Shown piece after piece: positions 55,101 through 63,689 of a DNA stretch of 64,000 bases. Within the stretch, counting starts at the first letter, position 1, and every line of letters begins with the position of its first letter. The notes under the pieces are model-generated. The model was given only the letters and a program-made list of their open reading frames with translations. It was not told the DNA's origin and searched no databases. Source of the stretch: Saccharothrix sp. S26 (GTDB lineage: Bacteria > Actinomycetota > Actinomycetes > Mycobacteriales > Pseudonocardiaceae); contig NZ_JAJUWT010000006.1 of the NCBI RefSeq assembly GCF_021390395.1, forward strand, positions 124,001-188,000. Direction: 5' to 3'. A program made the position numbers and the translations under genes.

Positions 55101-56743
55101 TCCATGGCCGTCACGGCGGCGTGGCGGCGCTCATCGACGCCCCACCCGTCATGCTCGGCGATGGCCAGCAGCGGCTCGGCCAGTTCGGCGACGGCCGCGT
55201 CGCGCGCCAACCGCACGGCCAGGCGCACACGCGCCCGCTCCGACCACTCCAAAGAGGGTGTGGCCGCTGCCGATTCGAGCGTTGGTCTGAGCTGCTCGGC
55301 CAGACCGGGGTGGGCGACTTGCCAGCGGCCGGGCATCCAACCGGTTTCGCTGAGCTCCACCTCGCCCGCATGGGCGAGCAGGCGGTCGACCACCAGCGCC
55401 CGGATCGGCTCGGAGTCGACGATGACGCTGTGCGCGACCAGGCTCTCCGCGTCGGCCGCGGCCAGCCACTCGGTGTTGGCCGGGTCGAGGGTGACCAGCC
55501 ACGCCGCGGCCTCACGTAACGGCACCGGAATGCTGGCGGTGTCACGGTCCGGCGCGTCGACGAGGAACAGGTTGACCAGTTGGTGTCGGGGCAACTTCCG
55601 GTCGTGGACGTAGCGGGCGGCGAGGTAGGCGCCCAACGACGAGTGCCGGAACCCCAGGCGGTCCTGCCCGTGCGCGGTGAACAACGCCGTGCCCAGCGTC
55701 TCCTTGACCGCGGCCTGGCTGACGTCGAACACGCCGCTGGTCGTCCGCTCCTGATCACCGGCCAGGCTCCCGGCCACCAAGTCGGTCTCCTCCCGGGCGT
55801 CCAGACCGCCGCCCATCCAGATGCTGCGACGTCCCGACAGCAACAGCCGGGCGGCGATGCGCCCGGCGACAGCCAAGCGCTGATCGACACTGAACTGCTC
55901 GGAGTTGCGATAGCGGTCCGGCTCGTCGGCCAACAGCCGCGTGCCCTGGGCGAACAAGGCCGACGGGCCGCCGGTCAGCCGGCCTTCGCGGTTGTGGATC
56001 CGCACCAGCAGCTCCAGCGTCAGCGGAACGCTGGCCAGCGCCCCCGCCCCCACCGCGACGGCGGCTTGCACCAGCGCCTGCCCGTCGTCGTGCACGGTGC
56101 TCGCCAACTTGACAGCCTGCGCTCGCGTCAGCGGCGCCAGGTCCGCGAGGACGTGGTTGTCCACGTGACGGTTCAGTACGTCGGTCAGGGCCACTGGATA
56201 ATCAGCGGTGCGGCAGGCGATGAGTAGCCGGACCACGCCTCGCTGTACGCGCTTGAAGGCACGGTCCAGCGTGCCGGGCAACCGTTCCCGCATGGGGCTT
56301 TCGTCGAGCTGGTCGATGACCAGGGTCAACCGGGGGTGGTTCAGCTCGCCAGCCGGCTTTCCGGACGAGGCCAGTTCCTTGACATGGGTACCGATGAGTT
56401 CGTCGAAGGTGGCGTCCACCAGATCGCCGCCATCGACCCACAGCACCGCGTGGGAGTCGTCGTCTGCCTGGTCGGTGATGTCGGTCAACCCGCTGACCAG
56501 TCGGCGGAACGCCGAGCTCTTGCCCACACCCGGTTCGCCCAGCAACACCAGCGCCCCACCGCTGGAGGCTTCCTCCGGCGTGAGCAACCCATCGGGCACG
56601 GCTGCGCCAGCGGTACGCCACCATCGGGTGGAGACGTCGAGAAATCCCTCGGCATCGAGGTCGAAGGGTGTGTCGCCGTCCCACCCGCGACGGACTCGGC
56701 ACAGCCTGTCGACTTGCTCGGGGAAGAAGGGCGCTCTGCTCAT
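52172..56743 (-). CDS. NACHT-like STAND NTPase with C-terminal PD-(D/E)xK-like nuclease domain
   Basis: 1523 residues from ATG 56743; the open frame reaches 56920 but that part is shadow-like. A STAND ATPase occupies about residues 55-400: Walker A GEPGVGKS at 69-76, the NACHT-style Walker B LTLVIDQLDES at 139-149 and LLIACRTADYP at 173-183, then PLTLELLVRIHNREGRL. Residues 400-1350 are helical solenoid-like repeats suited to binding a trigger. Near residues 1385-1440, GDRTDILVQT and FTVVVEVKPTWN give the D and E-x-K of a PD-(D/E)xK nuclease, with IYLVGQYS strands after it. This layout (central NTPase, sensor repeats, terminal nuclease) is that of bacterial anti-phage NTPases of the Avs/bNACHT type. 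The HNH gene lies 248 bases upstream on the same strand. The 3' end is AT-richer than the rest. Confidence 0.75.
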   Translation of the reverse strand: MSRAPFFPEQVDRLCRVRRGWDGDTPFDLDAEGFLDVSTRWWRTAGAAVPDGLLTPEEASSGGALVLLGEPGVGKSSAFRRLVSGLTDITDQADDDSHAVLWVDGGDLVDATFDELIGTHVKELASSGKPAGELNHPRLTLVIDQLDESPMRERLPGTLDRAFKRVQRGVVRLLIACRTADYPVALTDVLNRHVDNHVLADLAPLTRAQAVKLASTVHDDGQALVQAAVAVGAGALASVPLTLELLVRIHNREGRLTGGPSALFAQGTRLLADEPDRYRNSEQFSVDQRLAVAGRIAARLLLSGRRSIWMGGGLDAREETDLVAGSLAGDQERTTSGVFDVSQAAVKETLGTALFTAHGQDRLGFRHSSLGAYLAARYVHDRKLPRHQLVNLFLVDAPDRDTASIPVPLREAAAWLVTLDPANTEWLAAADAESLVAHSVIVDSEPIRALVVDRLLAHAGEVELSETGWMPGRWQVAHPGLAEQLRPTLESAAATPSLEWSERARVRLAVRLARDAAVAELAEPLLAIAEHDGWGVDERRHAAVTAMEAAPDIAAPRLRALLHSLHLPADTTPSIEMEALEGTLLRLLWPGHLSLHEMLRHVHPPERSWYGEYQLFLSEMANDVRPEDFDALLRWARVRAGQAAPAFPVGPVMSVDHDDSDTMLLDDEPIGQLPSKLLPSIVNRILGSPVAREHLDLVAALLWSQLREYEHPSIPAPLDLVDANGVEPEAVTALRRDLASRLVQQAVTDDAGRRKADVWVIAHGWETARRVIGQYPPPDGLREAERAGLLDSADFAWALDQADQAHKSGQDALAAAMGRLTSYLFNGFNPDVFTLAYNHQDNPVWEHIRWVYDGVPLDSDLAQGLRNAARHDHPRQWDESQQFIEAQRDRLRLALGDDPNAFWALAWNLQFDPFTGQQVYPKSDDLRTFVGVGVLGDDAETELATAALSYLDRGHDHRGGWLGQGKIHYPAWAGCLAITLLHHLGQLDRITDAHWEAWAGALLSPYTSADSGEGRDRRRHLLRTATRRIPTLVATLLRNLVHNDLARGERPLELGHFDADYSPHIADTMITLIDQISSAFDTTPADTAWPDIDLDKTPETRAAAIGTWAELLAPLVAAEDPTAITIATDTLTHARAGTAQRSLAVQAGCILLHHDPSRFWHPTATAARTDEDFGRELALACASRHIREVILSRLDEEQLADNHRWLTTLFPPATDTERHEPGRITPRDEIRSWRMECVRTLGQRATSASVDQLRHLAQEHPDDLEVTSALVNARRRVQATRWTDSSTVDNITEILNDPSRRLVRSNTELAKLLLDTLADIAKELPDHSELLWNHTPTRTRKNRGTTPETWAPKFEAALSAYLTHELRTRLHGRGIVINREVLIHPRNAYGSGDRTDILVQTTAPASDGHQTGGQFTVVVEVKPTWNTDLTTSQETQLVRRYLPEANTDAGIYLVGQYSVDQWTAQDYRKADARRTPPNIMEILQDQAQRLNDELSAHTTPFLLKITRPQAAKAPIHPPGHRLR

Positions 56744-56990
56744 CTGTCCATCATCGTTCAGCGCTTCGTAGTCCTGTGGCTTCGCGGCTATGGACGACGT
56801 CGTGTCGCTGCGACAGCAGCGACACGGACCTCTTCTGGACCTGCCTGCTGGTCGCGCTTTCGTCGAGGCACGGTGCGGCCCGGACGGAGCATGGCGTTCC
56901 ACTTGACCGCATCCGGCCAAGTGCAGGAGCGCCTACCCGCGTGCCACTTCACGTCTGGCAGCGGCGGCATCCACTCACAAGCCACTACTT

Positions 56991-57947
56991 TCACTCGGTC
57001 AACGGCACTGCCGTCCACCTCCGCGGTTTAGTCCACAGTGCAGATATTCGCGCCTGGACGAGCACATCGACGTCCTCGTCCTGCAAGACCCGTATATACC
57101 AATCTCCTATTAGTGAGTAACCATCACTGATGGCGTACTCTTCGTTGTTTGCGAGATCGTACGAAATGCTGTTCATCTGCTGGTCTGTGATGATCCCGCC
57201 GAGGGTGTCTTCGGAACCGTCTCCTCGGTAGCCGTTTCCTCGCTGGTAACCTTCACTGTCGGATAGCCATTCGACGTAGCAATCTCCAAACTCTAAATCT
57301 CCTGCGTAGGTCAAGCTGAACCTACTTGTGGTGAATCGGTCGCGTTCTGCGCGCCGATTGTGGTGGAATCCCCACCAGTGCTGCGACTCTACGCCGGTTA
57401 CCGCTTCGGCGGTTTCGAAAATCTGCTTCATGTCGGACACGAGGATGTCATATGCGTCAGGTATGCTAAACCTTTGAGCGGATTGTCCGAATCTTACGGA
57501 GAATACCCTGTTCGGTAGGTCTAAATCGATTCTCGGGTTCCGCTTCGCCGATAGGGACGTATGATCGTTATTAAGGTGGAAGCGGATCGCTGATGGGGTT
57601 TTTCCGAGCGCATGCTCAACCCATGCTTCATGTTCTGACTTGGATTGTCGAAGCCGGGCGGTTGTGTAGTGACGAGGCTGGTCGTCGACTTTTTTGTGAT
57701 CGACCTTGCACAATAGGATGAAGTTGTCGTACCGGTCGACCATGTCGGGGGTGCACTCGCCGTAGCGGGGCCCTCCGGGCGACCGCGCGGCGATGTGAGC
57801 CTCGTCACCCACGATCGCTTCCTCGTCTAGCATGGTCCGATCCGCGACCAGGACGCGCCGACATAGCGCACAGCGGTTGCCCGAGCGCGCCCACAGGATC
57901 TTACGATCTTTGTCACTGATGCCCACCGGATCATGATGGCGGATCAC
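56991..57947 (-). CDS. HNH endonuclease with unknown C-terminal domain
   Basis: 318 residues from GTG 57947 (GTG 57926 also possible, giving GISDKDRKILW as the start). The N-terminal third is an HNH nuclease: RSGNRCALCRRVLVADRTML with the first CxxC, GDEAHIAARSPGGPRYGEC with the histidine, and DNFILLCKVDHKKVDDQ with N and H. The remaining 200 residues (IRFHLNNDHTSLSAKRNPRI, HWWGFHHNRRAERDRFTTSR, GYSLIGDWYIRVLQDEDVD) match no domain I know and may sense or bind a target. GC near 57.1 kb is about 50 percent against roughly 70 elsewhere, a sign of recent transfer. It precedes the NACHT-nuclease gene in the same direction and probably forms one system with it. Confidence 0.75.
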   Translation of the reverse strand: MIRHHDPVGISDKDRKILWARSGNRCALCRRVLVADRTMLDEEAIVGDEAHIAARSPGGPRYGECTPDMVDRYDNFILLCKVDHKKVDDQPRHYTTARLRQSKSEHEAWVEHALGKTPSAIRFHLNNDHTSLSAKRNPRIDLDLPNRVFSVRFGQSAQRFSIPDAYDILVSDMKQIFETAEAVTGVESQHWWGFHHNRRAERDRFTTSRFSLTYAGDLEFGDCYVEWLSDSEGYQRGNGYRGDGSEDTLGGIITDQQMNSISYDLANNEEYAISDGYSLIGDWYIRVLQDEDVDVLVQARISALWTKPRRWTAVPLTE

Positions 57948-58560
57948 GCTGGCTGTTGGGCGGGCACCCCACGGCTAACTGACCTGGTGGCGCGTCTCGG
58001 AGGGTGGACCCGGTATCGATCGGTTGAGGTGACTCGCCGAGTTGATTCCGCATGTTGAGTGCGAGAGGCGGCCGAGGCTTGTCGCCGAGCAGTGCTCGTA
58101 AGAACGCCGCCATCGCGGCCTGCATCTACTTGTGCGATGCCTGAGCCCAATCCGGGACCGGCTTCGTCACCGACTTGTAATCTCAACCGTGAGCACTTGC
58201 CCGACCGAGATTGTGTGACACGCCGCCGGTTGGATGGCGCTACCGCTGTGGTGTCCGTTTCCTCAGCAGGGGGGTTCCGGCTTTGATGAGTGTGGCGTGT
58301 TCCTCGCTGCGCCGTGGATGCTCGACGAGCAACTGTCCCAGTGAGGTGTCGTCGGCGACCCTACGAAAGGGAAGTTCCGACGCACTGTTGGCCTTGCGCC
58401 AGCTCGGGTCGTGCACACTGGCAACAGGCTTAGTGGTAACCGGTTGCCGTGTACTGGCGCGTTCCGACAACGAGGCAGCCGCTCGTTGACCAACGCCGCC
58501 TCGTTCTTGAACGTCACGAGCAATTCCGCGCACGTGGCGGCGTCGCCGATGCTGCCAATC
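57948..58560. other. stretch upstream of the HNH gene without a supported gene
   Basis: Contains the promoter region of the HNH gene and patches of decayed coding DNA, for example the minus-strand run ADDTSLGQLLVEHPRRSEEH near 58330. I see no intact start or family. Confidence 0.35.
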
Positions 58561-58790
58561 CGGTCCCGTACCGGGCGTTGGCGGCGATGAAAGCGCAGGC
58601 CGAGTTGGGCCGGTAACTGGGTGGGCGTCCGCCGTACGGGTACATGCTGGCCGAAGCCGGTGTACTGACGTGAGGATCACCTGCTGGAACGGGTAGCGCT
58701 GGCGGCGATATGCGATCGACTCAGGTCGGGAAGGGCCTCGGATGTGGTCGTGGCACCGCTGGCGAAAGACGTCGTGGTGGTTTGCGGCCC
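58561..58790 (+). mobile_element. large serine recombinase, internally deleted remnant
   Basis: YRALAAMKAQAELGR, a TAA stop, then LGGRPPYGYMLAEAG in one frame is the central recombinase motif. It jumps, within 15 bases and a change of frame, to REDHLLERVALAA, the helix near the protein end. About 200 residues between these motifs in the copy at 50083 are missing. It marks the right side of the island. Confidence 0.65.
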
Positions 58791-58971
58791 GCGGTGACGT
58801 CGAGATCCGTGATGACGGCAGGTCCGGCCTGCGTTCCAGTGGTGGAATGCATGGCGGTCGCTGAGGGTTCGGGGATCACGCGGGCTGACTGACTTGAGGA
58901 CGCCCGGCGTCCCGTCATGCGGTTGGCGTCGCCTCCGCAGGGAAGGACATCACTGCCGGCAGCATGGGGTG

Positions 58972-61011
58972 ATGCTGGAGCGAACCGTTGACGGGGTCAT
59001 CGGATTGACACCGAAGCAGCGTGGTGCGGTGGCGGGATGTGCTCGGGGCTGGTTGCGGCGCCGCGGTCACATGTCGATGGTGCCGGGGCGCCATCCCCGT
59101 ACGGTACGGGTGATCGCACGGCAGTGGTGGACCATCCTCGAGGACAGCCGCCTGACTTCCAATCTGCTGCGTCTGGAGACGGCCGTTGCCGCGATCGTCG
59201 AGGCAGCGGCCTCCCCGGTCGTGAGTGACGTAGGACGTCGTGTCTTCGTCGCGTTGGACCAAGTGGTCGACGCCTGTCGTGTGGTGGCGGCGATGTTCAA
59301 CGTGGTGGGCTGGTTCGCTCCGCCCGAGCACTTGGCGGGTATGGCGGCGGTATTGGACCGGATGGAAGAGGTGATGTACGGGTTCGCCCGCGATGCCGTG
59401 GACGCGGCCGTGGAGGGGTTGCCGGAACAGCGTTGGCATGAGGTGTTGAGTTACACCGCGACGCGGGACGCGCTGATCGACGAGTTGAGGTCGGTGGCCG
59501 CCCGCATGCCGGAGGTGCAGGAGCCGCTGCTGGAGACGGTGTTGGGGTTGCCCGGTTCGGTGATCGACGCCGGTGACGGTCTGACCTTCGCGGCCAGGGT
59601 GTCGGCTGCCTGGGCGCGGCAATCCGACGTCCTCGACGATCGTCTGCGGGAGACGTTGCCGCACCTGCTGGATCCGTCGATGCCACTGATGTCGGAGGTC
59701 CGGCTGCACCTGACCGGGCTGCTGTTGCGGGAATACCCGTGGCGGGCCCATGTCGCTGCGGTGGCGGCTCGTGATCTCGTCCTGGCCGCGCTGGCCACCG
59801 ACGCCGACCGCTGTCTGGACGTGATCACCGAGTCCGTTGAGCGGCAGAACCAGATGTACTTCACTCATACTCGGATCAGCAAAGCGGTCGCGGCGGTGAA
59901 GGCGGCGCGGTACCCGGAGGAGGCCGCTGATCCGGCGGCCAACATCTACCTGGCAATGGCGGAGGGTGATGTCCGGCGTGCGGCGGTGACGGTGTTGACG
60001 CTGCTCGGGGAGGACGTGCCCGACAAGGCCACGCTGCACCCGCTGCGCACCCGGCTGGCCGCCCATCGCGACAGCATGGCGTGCGCGGTGCTCCTGTGGT
60101 GCATCGACACCCACCTGCGTAACGCCATCGCCCACTCCCACATGGAATGGGATGCCGAACACCAGTGCATGGTGCTCGACGGTCGGGCGGTATCACCTCA
60201 CGACTTGATGCGCATGACCCTGCAGGCGTACGGCACCTGCACCGGGCTGCACGCCGGGATTTCGGTAGCGCTCAACCAGGCGGGCAACCCCCACCACCAC
60301 CGACCGCCGCCCACCGACCCCTCGGTATGGGACGGCCGCCTGCTCGACATCCTCGGCTCGCACGGCATCGAAGCGACCCGGGCGCGTAGGCAAGGCCGCA
60401 CCATCCACATCCAGGTACCCCACGTGACGGCTGCCACTTTGCGCGACCACTTGGTGGGTGTGTACCACGCCGACCAGATCGTGCCGCACGTCGACGACTG
60501 GATCCTCGCCCCACACGACCGGCCTGACCTGCTGCTTGATGCCGCCACCCTCGCCACCGCCCGCAGCCTGACCGAGCCCGACCACGGCGACAGCCCATCG
60601 GCGCACGTGTACGCCATCGAGCCGGTCCTGTACGCGGGTGCCCTGTTCAACCACGGGCTCGCACCCGACAGGATCGTCAGGTCGGTGATCGGGTTGGCCT
60701 CGTCCCAGGCGGTCGGCGAGCGAAATCGACTACTGCCGCAGTGGTCGTCCGAGCCTGCGGCCGTGGCTGAGTTGACCTCGGCGTTACGACACCTTGCCCG
60801 CGGCGTCGTGGCTGCTGCCTCTCTGTTGCCGGAGTCGGTTCGGGACCACCTAGACGGCTTCGCCGCCATGCTCACGGCCCGCTGCGAACGGCTAGGTGCC
60901 GTTCACCTCGAGCAGGAGGCCAGGGAGGCCTCCATCCAGCTCGACTGGGCACTGCGATCGAATACTCCGATCGAAATCCCGTGGAGGCAGGAAGCACCTG
61001 CACCGCAGTAG
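58972..61011 (+). CDS. hypothetical protein with HEPN-type RNAIAH motif
   Basis: 679 residues from ATG 58972 (frame open to 58894; the first part there is low complexity). All-helical and soluble. It begins LERTVDGVIGLTPKQRGAVA, is rich in heptad-like segments (HVAAVAARDLVLAALATDAD), and at residues 383-388 has R-N-A-I-A-H inside LLWCIDTHLRNAIAHSHMEW, the RNxxxH signature of HEPN ribonucleases. C-terminal half: TIHIQVPHVTAATLRDHLVG, VYAIEPVLYAGALFNHGLAP. I recognise no named family; toxin or defence effector is inference. Same direction as the next HEPN-like gene, opposite to the HNH/NACHT pair. Confidence 0.6.
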   Translation: MLERTVDGVIGLTPKQRGAVAGCARGWLRRRGHMSMVPGRHPRTVRVIARQWWTILEDSRLTSNLLRLETAVAAIVEAAASPVVSDVGRRVFVALDQVVDACRVVAAMFNVVGWFAPPEHLAGMAAVLDRMEEVMYGFARDAVDAAVEGLPEQRWHEVLSYTATRDALIDELRSVAARMPEVQEPLLETVLGLPGSVIDAGDGLTFAARVSAAWARQSDVLDDRLRETLPHLLDPSMPLMSEVRLHLTGLLLREYPWRAHVAAVAARDLVLAALATDADRCLDVITESVERQNQMYFTHTRISKAVAAVKAARYPEEAADPAANIYLAMAEGDVRRAAVTVLTLLGEDVPDKATLHPLRTRLAAHRDSMACAVLLWCIDTHLRNAIAHSHMEWDAEHQCMVLDGRAVSPHDLMRMTLQAYGTCTGLHAGISVALNQAGNPHHHRPPPTDPSVWDGRLLDILGSHGIEATRARRQGRTIHIQVPHVTAATLRDHLVGVYHADQIVPHVDDWILAPHDRPDLLLDAATLATARSLTEPDHGDSPSAHVYAIEPVLYAGALFNHGLAPDRIVRSVIGLASSQAVGERNRLLPQWSSEPAAVAELTSALRHLARGVVAAASLLPESVRDHLDGFAAMLTARCERLGAVHLEQEAREASIQLDWALRSNTPIEIPWRQEAPAPQ

Positions 61012-61427
61012 GCACGGAAGAAGCGCCGGTGGAGAACCTCTACGACCCTCTCGGCCCATCAACGAGATGGGCATGCGCTGACTGTCGCGTACCCGAAATT
61101 GACGATTCAAGGTAGGGGTAGGGTTGATTTCTCGGGCGTGCGGTCCATCGGTATCGGGCACCGCTGCGGGCGGGGATGTGGTGACCAGAAGTGGTTACCT
61201 GGGTGTGGGGCTCCGGTGTCGGCGGGAGTCGCGAGTACGGGTGCACGGTCAACCTTTTGCGTCCCCTCACCTCGTCGAGGTAGCTCAGGCGGTACAGCTC
61301 GTCGAGGGATGTGCACCGGGCTTCACGGACCGCCCGGCGCCGCGGCGGCCTGGGCGCGCTGCCGCCGGACATCCCGGAGACGCGCGACGCGGGTGCCTGC
61401 GGCCGGCTGGATGGCTAGCCTTTACGC
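61012..61427. other. intergenic stretch between the two HEPN-like genes
   Basis: A minus-strand frame (61040-61372; TSLDELYRLSYLDEVRGRKR) has some protein-like content but no ribosome site. The right end holds TAGCCT at 61416-61421, a probable -10 box for the next gene. Nothing else is supported. Confidence 0.35.
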
Positions 61428-62543
61428 GTGGCAGGTGACGAGCGCGAGGACGAACAGCGGGAAGACCCTTCGGAGGACGACGGCCTTGAGTTGACGCCGA
61501 AGCAACAGGAGACGCTCCGGAAGTCGATGGAACAAGTGCGGCGCTCTCTGGGCCCGCGGATCGGCTTCACGCTTCCGTCCATGTCGCAGTTCATCCCCGA
61601 CTCGGTGCTGAAGAACATGACGACGCTGTCGGCGTTCACCGAGACGCAGCAGGCAATCGTCGGCAACGCCATCAAGCCGTTCCTCGACTCGCAGGCCGCG
61701 TGGCGGAAGCAGTTCTCCGTCATCAACAGCGACATCTTCCGGACCACTGGGCTACAGCAGTCCAACCTCAACCGCATCGCCTCGCAGTTGACCAGGAACA
61801 TCGACTTCGGCCTCGGCGGCACGCTCGCCGAGGTCGCGTCACGGTTCGCCGCGCAACAGGCATCCTGGCTGAAGGCCATAGGACCGTCGCTTGCCAACCT
61901 CAAGTGGACGTTCTATCCACCGAACCTGCAGGACATCGAAGGTCTGAGGTTGGAGCAGGTGGAAGAGGTCGTCATGGTCGACGGCATACCGCTCTACGGG
62001 GTGCCGCGCGCCTCTACGGCAGAGGCACTGATCCGCGCCGACAGCGCGAGCAAACGTAGGGGTATTCTCGGACGACGCTGGAGGACCATCTCAGCGGACT
62101 GCCGCGAGGTGGTCACAGCCTGCACGACGACGGCCGTCGCCCCGTACGTCCGCTTCGCCGTGGCCGCGCTCGACGCCCTCGATGCCGGCCACACGGAGGC
62201 TGCGCAGGCACTCGCCGGTTCGCTCATTGACGCCGTCCTCAGCGCCTACTTCAAGAAGGACCGATACAAGTTCACGCCCGACCGGAAGGGCAGGCGCACG
62301 AAGGACGCCTACGACGAGTTCACGGTCCGTCAGTTCATCGCGTTCGCTCCCATGTGGCAGACGTACCAGCAGTTCTTCGTCGAGGACGGAGACGTCGTGC
62401 CGAACACCTTCAGTCGCAACGCGACGGCCCACACCGTGAGCCCTCGCCAGTACAGCCGTCGCAACGCGGTGCAGGCATCGATGCTCGCCTGTTCACTGTT
62501 GTGCCGTCTCGACGAAGAGGCCGCAACCCGGAATGCCGCCTGA
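61428..62543 (+). CDS. hypothetical HEPN-fold protein (RNATAH motif)
   Basis: 371 residues from GTG 61428. TAGCCT lies six bases before the GTG, so translation is probably leaderless. The N-terminal half is helical and acidic (DGLELTPKQQETLRKSMEQV, LTRNIDFGLGGTLAEVASRF). The C-terminal domain has HTEAAQALAGSLIDAVLSAY, then VRQFIAFAPMWQTYQQFFVE and the R330-N-A-T-A-H335 motif in FSRNATAHTVSPRQYSRRNA. That is the arrangement of HEPN domains such as those in Swt1-like and abortive-infection proteins, where R and H form the RNase site. No partner nucleotidyltransferase is visible. Confidence 0.65.
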   Translation: MAGDEREDEQREDPSEDDGLELTPKQQETLRKSMEQVRRSLGPRIGFTLPSMSQFIPDSVLKNMTTLSAFTETQQAIVGNAIKPFLDSQAAWRKQFSVINSDIFRTTGLQQSNLNRIASQLTRNIDFGLGGTLAEVASRFAAQQASWLKAIGPSLANLKWTFYPPNLQDIEGLRLEQVEEVVMVDGIPLYGVPRASTAEALIRADSASKRRGILGRRWRTISADCREVVTACTTTAVAPYVRFAVAALDALDAGHTEAAQALAGSLIDAVLSAYFKKDRYKFTPDRKGRRTKDAYDEFTVRQFIAFAPMWQTYQQFFVEDGDVVPNTFSRNATAHTVSPRQYSRRNAVQASMLACSLLCRLDEEAATRNAA

Positions 62544-62739
62544 GGTCAGGCACCCGAGGACCGGCACCGCACCGGAAGTGACCCCCTTGCCCGCCGTGCG
62601 TCGGATGCCGACCTCAGCGGGACTGTTGCAAGATCGGTGTGTTCGGCCCGACATGCCCAGTCGGAGGTCCGGCGGGATGGGCACTGTAAGTGATGACATC
62701 TGAGCTCGTGGGGACGAGGAAGAGCAGGACCGGGACCGG

Positions 62740-63655
62740 GCGGCAGCCGTCGCCAGCTGTCGCCGGAGCAGGCCGCCGCGGCGGCGGTGGTGGTGGCCGA
62801 GGCAGGCTCGGTGGCTGGCGCTGACCGGCCCGGACGGGCTGCTCAAGCTGTTCATTAAGAGTGTGCTGGAGACCGCCCTGGCCGAGGAGATGACCGAGCA
62901 TCCCGGGCACGAGAAGAACCGGGCCGAACCGGGCTGTGAGTCGACCAATGTGCGCAACGGCACGCGGTCGAAGACGGTGATTTCGGACGCTGCCGGCGAG
63001 GTGGAGGTCGAAGTGCCCCGCGACCGGGAAGGCAGCTTCGAGCCGCAGATCGTCAAGAAGCGGCAGCGTCGTCTCACCGACTCGACGAGATCGTATCGTC
63101 GTTGTACACCAGGGGAGTGACCACCGGGGAGATCTACGGCGCCCCGGTGTCGGAGAAGACGGTCTCCCGCATCACCGAGAAGGTCTTGGCGCAGATGAAC
63201 GACTGGGCCGCCCGCCCGCTGGACGCCGTCTACGCGGCGGTGTTCCTCGACGCGATCGTGGTCAGGGTCCGTGACGGCCAGGTCGCCAACCGGCCGGTCC
63301 ATGCCGTGATCGGGGTGACCGTGGATGGGCGCGAGGACGTGCTCGGATTGTGGATGGCCGCCGGCGGCGAGGGGGCCGAGTTCTCCGACGGGCGTGCTGG
63401 TCGATCTGAAGAACCGCGGCGTCGGGGACGTGTTCTTCCTGGTCTGCGACGGTCAAGGGCCTACCGGAGGTGGTGCCAACGTGTGGCAGCGGACCGTGGT
63501 CCAGACCTGCATCGTGCATCTGATCCGCAGTACCTTCGCCGCTGGTGGCCCGTCAGGACGGGGACGCAGGTGATGATGTGCTGGAAGCCTGTGCTGAACG
63601 CCTTCGCCATCACGTTCGGTGACCGCTGGCCGAACGCCGAGAACTACTGATCAAC
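62740..63655 (+). mobile_element. IS256-family transposase, decayed
   Basis: Pieces of one mutator-type transposase in three frames: LLKLFIKSVLETALAEEMTE, DREGSFEPQIVKKRQRRLTD, YTRGVTTGEIYGAPVSEKTV with VYAAVFLDAIVVRVRDGQVA, GVTVDGREDVLGLWMA, then GVLVDLKNRGVGDVFFLVCD and the terminal AFAITFGDRWPNAENY. The first catalytic aspartates are present but at least three frameshifts and a large deletion before the tail kill it. It sits at the end of Tn3-family transposase sequence on the other strand. Confidence 0.8.
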
Positions 63656-63689
63656 AACGCCGGACACACCGCTCACTAGATAGACCTGG

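Noticed and set aside
61040-61372. Minus-strand ORF of 110 codons between the HEPN-like genes
   Set aside because: Partly protein-like but without ribosome site, family or conserved length; its 5' end is arginine/proline-rich.
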